Positions 14,824 through 18,040 of a DNA stretch of 18,040 nucleotides are shown here, one piece after another; within the stretch, counting starts at the first letter, position 1; the number at the start of each line of letters is the position of its first letter. This stretch comes from DATEXQ01 sp036846005. GTDB taxonomy: Bacteria; Patescibacteriota; Microgenomatia; UBA8517. Made by a program: the position numbers and the translations under genes. The stretch covers positions 1-18,040 of the forward strand of contig DAIUCV010000012.1 of NCBI GenBank assembly GCA_036846005.1, read 5' to 3'. The notes under the pieces were generated by a model. It made no database searches. It saw nothing but the letters and a program-made list of their open reading frames with translations, and was not told the origin of the DNA.

Positions 14824-15674
14824 GAAGTTACCGATTTATAAATTTTTTGAAGTCTATCCTCAGTTTCCTCTATACCACCCTTTAATATAAACGTAACTCT
14901 CGTTTCTCTTCTTGATCTAGCTAATTTGACTAAGGTTGACCGATTTTTTGCTTCCTCTTCTCCTGGTGTAAGCGGAACTAAAGCTGTCTGCATTTCCTCC
15001 TGGATTTTATCTATTTCCTCCGAGACAATCCTCATGGCATTCCTGTCTGTTCTTTTCTTTGGCTCCTGACCTACTTTATGCTTCATTCTTCTTGCCAGCT
15101 CTTCAGCACGCCTTACCGAACCGCTTTCTCTCAAAATAATCTTATAAGCTTCAATCATCAAATCCGTGTCGTCGATCGCCGCCAAAGCTCTAGCGTGGCC
15201 TTCTGAAATCAATCCAGAAAGAAGACCGTCTTTTAAGGCATCGGGAAGAGATAATAGCCTGATGGAATTTGAAACGTAGGCAACTGATTTACCGATTCTT
15301 ACTGCAACTTCAGATGTAGTTAATCCGAATTCGTTTAAAAGTCTTTCAAACCCTTTGGCTCTATCCAAGGGGTTTAAATCAACTCTTTGAACATTCTCAA
15401 CCAAAGCCATCTCAAGCATTCCCTTGGGTGAAGTTTCCCGAATAAGTGCGGGTACATGGGTTAAACCTGCCAATTTTGAAGCTCTCCATCTTCTTTCTCC
15501 CGCAATAATTTGATAACCGGCCGGTGTTTTTGCCACTACCAGGGGTTCCAATATTCCGTGTTCTTTAATTGAATCTATTAAATCCACTAAACTCTCAGGG
15601 GTAATTGCTCCTCTTGGTTGCAAGGGGTTTGCGTTTAACTCATTGACATCAATTTGAATTACTTCTTCAGCCAT
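14820..15674 (-). CDS. parB: ParB/Spo0J-family chromosome partition protein
   Basis: A 284-residue CTP-dependent DNA-clamp protein of the ParB family. NPLQPR (16-21) and AGERRWRA (58-65, the CTP-binding GERR box) lie in the N-terminal nuclease-like domain. ENVQR (93-97) follows, then a helix-turn-helix at about 119-140 and GLISEGHARAL (154-164). The C-terminal region (about 200-284) is charged and probably dimerises. ParB proteins load at parS and help organise and segregate the chromosome. There is no parA beside it and no recognisable parS with a CACGTG core in this window. It begins one base after the rpmA stop and should share that transcript; a link to ribosomal protein genes rather than parA is unusual. 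Convergent 4-base overlap with lepB. Confidence 0.93.
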   Translation of the reverse strand: MAEEVIQIDVNELNANPLQPRGAITPESLVDLIDSIKEHGILEPLVVAKTPAGYQIIAGERRWRASKLAGLTHVPALIRETSPKGMLEMALVENVQRVDLNPLDRAKGFERLLNEFGLTTSEVAVRIGKSVAYVSNSIRLLSLPDALKDGLLSGLISEGHARALAAIDDTDLMIEAYKIILRESGSVRRAEELARRMKHKVGQEPKKRTDRNAMRIVSEEIDKIQEEMQTALVPLTPGEEEAKNRSTLVKLARSRRETRVTFILKGGIEETEDRLQKIYKSVTS

Positions 15675-15675
15675 T

Positions 15676-15921
15676 TTATTTTACCGATACAATTTTTTTG
15701 CCCAACTTGGTACCAAATTTAACTATTCCCTCTTTTAAGGCATAAAGTGTATGATCTCTGCCTATTCCCACATTTTTACCTGCTGAAATTTTAGTTCCTC
15801 TTTGTCTCACAATAATAACCCCGGGGGTAATTTTCTCTCCGTGGGTTTTCTTAGCTTCCAACCTCTTACCAGCTGGGCTAACGTGTTGCGATATCTTTCC
15901 TCCTGCCTTTTTCTTTGCCAT
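15676..15921 (-). CDS. rpmA: 50S ribosomal protein L27
   Basis: An 81-residue L27. The N-terminus MAKKKAGGKISQ and the core GVIIVRQRGTKISAGKNVG and GRDHTLYALKEG are diagnostic. The conserved N-terminal tail reaches the peptidyl-transferase centre. There is no Firmicutes-like cleavable leader, since the Lys-rich tail starts directly after Met. The segment around 17-32 (AGKRLEAKKTHGEKI) differs from the common ESKRLGVKRFGG pattern. A strong promoter of its own lies 19 bases upstream, with a leader of about 12 bases and no Shine-Dalgarno sequence. parB follows after one base; obgE, the usual downstream neighbour, is missing here. Confidence 0.97.
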   Translation of the reverse strand: MAKKKAGGKISQHVSPAGKRLEAKKTHGEKITPGVIIVRQRGTKISAGKNVGIGRDHTLYALKEGIVKFGTKLGKKIVSVK

Positions 15922-15939
15922 TTTATTTAACTAAAAAAC

Positions 15940-15968
15940 AATATAATCTAAATTTTCACAGCTGTCAA
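15940..15968 (-). promoter_or_regulatory. strong promoter for rpmA-parB
   Basis: A perfect -35 TTGACA (15963-15968), 17-base spacer (15946-15962) and -10 TATATT (15940-15945) on the minus strand. The predicted start is near 15933, about 12 bases before the rpmA ATG. It is the best consensus promoter in the window and would make rpmA-parB independent of rplU. Confidence 0.75.
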
Positions 15969-16002
15969 GAGAACAGAAGTATACATTCTGATATATATTG
16001 TT

Positions 16003-16314
16003 TTACTTTTTTAAAGAAATTTTCTCAATTAACAAGCGGGTATATTGGGGGCGAAAACCAGTCTTTCTTCTATAGCGTGATTTTGCTTTAAATTTGATGA
16101 CATCTATTTTCTTTCCTTTTTCTTCTCCTAATACTTTACATTGTACGACAGCATCCTTAACAAACGGCTTTCCGACAATTACTTTTTCTCCTTGAACAAA
16201 AAGAAGAATATCCATTTCAGGTTTTCCGGATATTTTATTAACCAAAATTTCCTCTTTTTCAGAAACCCTATATTGGCTTCCCTGAATTTTTATGACTGCA
16301 TATTTAGTATCCAT
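16003..16314 (-). CDS. rplU: 50S ribosomal protein L21
   Basis: A 103-residue L21, normal length. YAVIKIQGSQYRVSEKEEILV at the N-terminus and the basic C-terminal KAKSRYRRKTGFRPQYTRLLIEKI are the family signature for binding 23S rRNA. A promoter within and just after the end of rodA lies 19 bases upstream, giving a leader of about 13 bases without a Shine-Dalgarno sequence. rpmA lies 81 bases downstream with its own promoter, so the classical rplU-rpmA pair is kept in order but split into two transcription units, with possible read-through. Confidence 0.97.
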   Translation of the reverse strand: MDTKYAVIKIQGSQYRVSEKEEILVNKISGKPEMDILLFVQGEKVIVGKPFVKDAVVQCKVLGEEKGKKIDVIKFKAKSRYRRKTGFRPQYTRLLIEKISLKK

Positions 16315-16333
16315 TTATATTAATATCTTTGCT

Positions 16334-16362
16334 ATTGTATATTTTTAAAAAAACAAACTCAA
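16334..16362 (-). promoter_or_regulatory. promoter for rplU
   Basis: -35 TTGAGT (16357-16362), 17-base spacer and -10 TACAAT (16334-16339) on the minus strand. The -35 overlaps the rodA stop codon. Predicted start near 16327, about 13 bases before the ATG at 16314. Confidence 0.65.
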
Positions 16363-17393
16363 GCCTGAGTATATTTAGTTGCTCCCAAAGCAATTCCCAA
16401 AGTAATCATTGTAGCAAGTAAAGATGATCCTCCAGCAGAAATCAAGGGTAAAGGAAGTCCAGTTATCGGAAGAAGACCTAAATTCATTCCTACGTTGACT
16501 ATTGTCTGAATTAATAAAGTGATTACGACTCCAGCCAGAAATGCTCTTGCGGCACTATTTATGGGAACATCCATAAATTTCGTTAGACGCCATAAAATGA
16601 AAAATATCCCGAAAAGAAGAAGAAAAGCACCCATGAAACCCAATTCTTCAGCAGTTGATGCAAAAATAAAATCCGTTTGCTTTTCTGGCAAAAAAGACAA
16701 CTGCGTTTGTACTCCCTTACCCAAACCCCTACCGAGTAGTTTTCCACTACCCACAGAAATCATAGACTGGATACTGTTATATCCTGATTTCAAAGGATCT
16801 GAAGCAGGGTCAAAAAATGCTTTGATTCTATCCTGCTGATAAGGTGCAAGAACTTTATAGATTAATGGTGTTAGTAATATTAAAATAAAAAATCCCGCCA
16901 GTAATTTCTTTTTATTTAAGCCTGCAGATAAGATAATTCCCAATAAACCCACTCCCATCAATACTGTCATTCCTAAAGCAGGTTGGACCAATATCAGAAA
17001 TGCCGGTATTAAAAAAAGAATAATAGCTTTAATCAGGATTTTAAATGTCAGGGGTTCCTTGGTTAAATAATTGGCAAAAAATATCAAAAGAAAAGGTCTT
17101 ACCAATTCTGCCGGTTGAATAGTGAAAGCTCCAATAGGTATCCAGCGAAGCGCCCCTCTTGAAACCTGTCCTATAAAAAGAGGCAGTATTAAAAATATAA
17201 TACTTAAGATATATAAATGCTTTGAGAATATTGAAATAACTTCAAAATCGAGTTTAGAAAAAAAGAAAAAAGCAATCAGACCCAATATGATATAAAGAAA
17301 ATATAAAGGGAACAAAAATTGTGCAATCGAATTTAATATCAACAAACTAAAAATCAGGAGGAATAGAATTCCGAAAATATATGGCAGGTCCAT
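16359..17393 (-). CDS. rodA: RodA/FtsW (SEDS) family peptidoglycan glycosyltransferase
   Basis: A 344-residue SEDS protein with about ten transmembrane helices, polymerising lipid II into glycan strands on the outer face of the membrane. The large outer loop has GKGVQTQLSFLPEKQTDFIFA, whose TDFIF Asp is the putative catalytic residue. After it come AEELGFMG and NVGMNLGLLPITGLPLPLISAGGSS, closer to RodA than to FtsW. The usual QPDLGT motif reads QPALGM, an Asp-to-Ala change at a highly conserved place. The start at 17393 is preferred over an ATG at 17420 because a full AAGGAGG lies five bases before it. The gene follows ileS after about 31 bases, and the partner class B PBP is not in the window. 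Confidence 0.92.
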   Translation of the reverse strand: MDLPYIFGILFLLIFSLLILNSIAQFLFPLYFLYIILGLIAFFFFSKLDFEVISIFSKHLYILSIIFLILPLFIGQVSRGALRWIPIGAFTIQPAELVRPFLLIFFANYLTKEPLTFKILIKAIILFLIPAFLILVQPALGMTVLMGVGLLGIILSAGLNKKKLLAGFFILILLTPLIYKVLAPYQQDRIKAFFDPASDPLKSGYNSIQSMISVGSGKLLGRGLGKGVQTQLSFLPEKQTDFIFASTAEELGFMGAFLLLFGIFFILWRLTKFMDVPINSAARAFLAGVVITLLIQTIVNVGMNLGLLPITGLPLPLISAGGSSLLATMITLGIALGATKYTQA

Positions 17394-17398
17394 CTGAA

Positions 17399-17405
17399 CC
17401 TCCTT
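17399..17405 (-). promoter_or_regulatory. Shine-Dalgarno site that sets the rodA start
   Basis: AAGGAGG on the minus strand, five bases before the ATG at 17393. It lies downstream of the alternative ATG at 17420, so it would be coding sequence if the longer start were used. It is the strongest ribosome binding site in the window. Confidence 0.8.
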
Positions 17406-17424
17406 GAGGTTTTTGTACATTGTT

Positions 17425-18040
17425 TTATTTCAGAACTTCAACTTTGAATTCCTTCCCGTTGATAAGTCTACTTAATGTTTTTCTTTGAATTTTATCAACC
17501 AACTCCAGATTACTAGGAAGCCAAACGGTTGATACTAGAGTTCTCTGAGTAAGTTTTAATCCCATATTTTTCCTTTCGTCTTGAATCATACGAATAAGCT
17601 CTCTTATTTTTGCCTCTTCTTCAAGTTCCCGAGTAATTTTGGTATCCAATACAACTTTCTCTTTACCTTTTTTAAATTCAACGGCTTTAATATTCAACTC
17701 TGCTTTAGCTAACTGTAATAATTCATTTCCCAGTTCTCGGGTATTTGATAATGCTCCGTAAACTGTAACTTTTGCCAAGGGTTGTTTGACAGAAATTTTC
17801 GCTTCTTTTCGCGAACCATGGACTTTTTCCACAATTTCTCTTACTACCTTCATTTGCTTTAATAACAAAAGATCTGAATTTTCAATCTTTAACACGGGAG
17901 GTGGCCAATCACTTAAATGAATTGAGATTTCTTTGGTTAAATTCCTATAAACTTCTTCTGAAACAAAGGGAGTAAATATTGCCAAAATTTTGGCCAAATT
18001 TACCAAAACAGAATAACAGGTTTGATAAAAATATAATTTA
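17425..18040 (-). CDS. ileS: isoleucyl-tRNA synthetase, C-terminal part (runs off the window)
   Basis: About the last 205 residues of a class I synthetase; the frame is open without a stop up to base 18040, so the gene continues beyond the window. A TTG at 18004 is an internal leucine codon, not a start: the codons before it encode a helix that continues the anticodon-binding domain. LAIFTPFVSEEVYR, then SIHLSDWP and the later KISVKQPLAKVTV stretch are typical of IleRS rather than ValRS or LeuRS. The C-terminal ELIRMIQDERKNMGL segment resembles the tail of the long, archaeal/eukaryal-like (type 2) IleRS, but the diagnostic core is outside the window. rodA follows downstream on the same strand. 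Confidence 0.87.
   Translation of the reverse strand, partial: KLYFYQTCYSVLVNLAKILAIFTPFVSEEVYRNLTKEISIHLSDWPPPVLKIENSDLLLLKQMKVVREIVEKVHGSRKEAKISVKQPLAKVTVYGALSNTRELGNELLQLAKAELNIKAVEFKKGKEKVVLDTKITRELEEEAKIRELIRMIQDERKNMGLKLTQRTLVSTVWLPSNLELVDKIQRKTLSRLINGKEFKVEVLK

Noticed and set aside
15974..15990. Dyad (five-base stem, seven-base loop) between rplU and rpmA as a terminator
   Set aside because: The stem is short and AT-rich and no T tract follows on the minus strand.
1..18040. TGA recoded as glycine, as in Gracilibacteria/SR1
   Set aside because: TGA acts as stop in several ATGA overlaps, and no long frame contains internal TGA codons.
1..18040. CRISPR array, insertion sequence, prophage or toxin-antitoxin pair
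   Set aside because: No spaced repeats, transposase or integrase motifs, or small paired genes were found; the open frames opposite real genes lack family motifs and are shadows.

Overview
The window looks like part of a chromosome from a small-genome, AT-rich bacterium of the Candidate Phyla Radiation (Patescibacteria), most probably the Microgenomates side. This placement is inference. It rests on strong AT bias, very short intergenic gaps, three tRNA genes without encoded CCA, few Shine-Dalgarno sequences, a surface-polysaccharide operon without precursor-synthesis genes nearby, and a CBS-less IMPDH/GMP-reductase family protein. TGA is used as an ordinary stop codon (several ATGA stop/start overlaps), so there is no sign of the TGA-to-glycine recoding of Gracilibacteria/SR1. 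Nothing indicates a phage, plasmid, transposon or CRISPR array.

Layout. (1) 1-3149, plus strand: tRNA-Gly(CCC), a soluble FAD/NAD(P)H oxidoreductase, a polytopic GT-C-like membrane protein, tRNA-Thr(CGU), and a membrane-anchored protein with two bacterial Ig-like domains. (2) 3127-11460, minus strand: a surface-glycan locus. In transcription order it has a GT2 glycosyltransferase, a Wzx-type flippase, a methyltransferase, a GT4 glycosyltransferase, a GT2/GT-C fusion of 740 residues, a WaaE-like GT2 and a Wzy/O-antigen-ligase protein. The last six are nearly contiguous, mostly joined by 4-nt ATGA overlaps. (3) 11532-13061, minus strand: a one-TM protein with a possible OB-like extracytoplasmic domain and a Pro/Thr/Ser tail, a ferric-reductase-type heme membrane protein, and tRNA-Val(CAC). 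(4) 13128-14823, plus strand: IMPDH/GMP reductase-like enzyme and signal peptidase I. (5) 14820-18040, minus strand: ileS (3' part, running off the window), rodA, rplU, rpmA and parB.

How the genes work together. The glycan locus holds the late steps of a Wzx/Wzy-type pathway: cytoplasmic sugar transfer, methylation, flipping, and outside polymerisation or ligation. The GT-C modules could add sugars from lipid carriers on the outer face. RodA and LepB are core envelope functions. The heme membrane protein near 12.3-13.0 kb and the flavin reductase at 0.1-0.8 kb resemble the two halves of a ferric reductase/NOX-type electron-transfer protein, here separated. No gap over 300 bases lacks a gene; the short gaps hold promoters and tRNAs.

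Best leads: the split reductase pair, the GT2/GT-C fusion, the IMPDH/GMPR hybrid with an unusual catalytic flap, promoters placed so that transcripts begin at or within about 13 nt of the start codon, retention of three C34 tRNA isoacceptors in an AT-rich genome, and parB placed directly behind rpmA. I did not find a convincing wholly new defence or mobile system.
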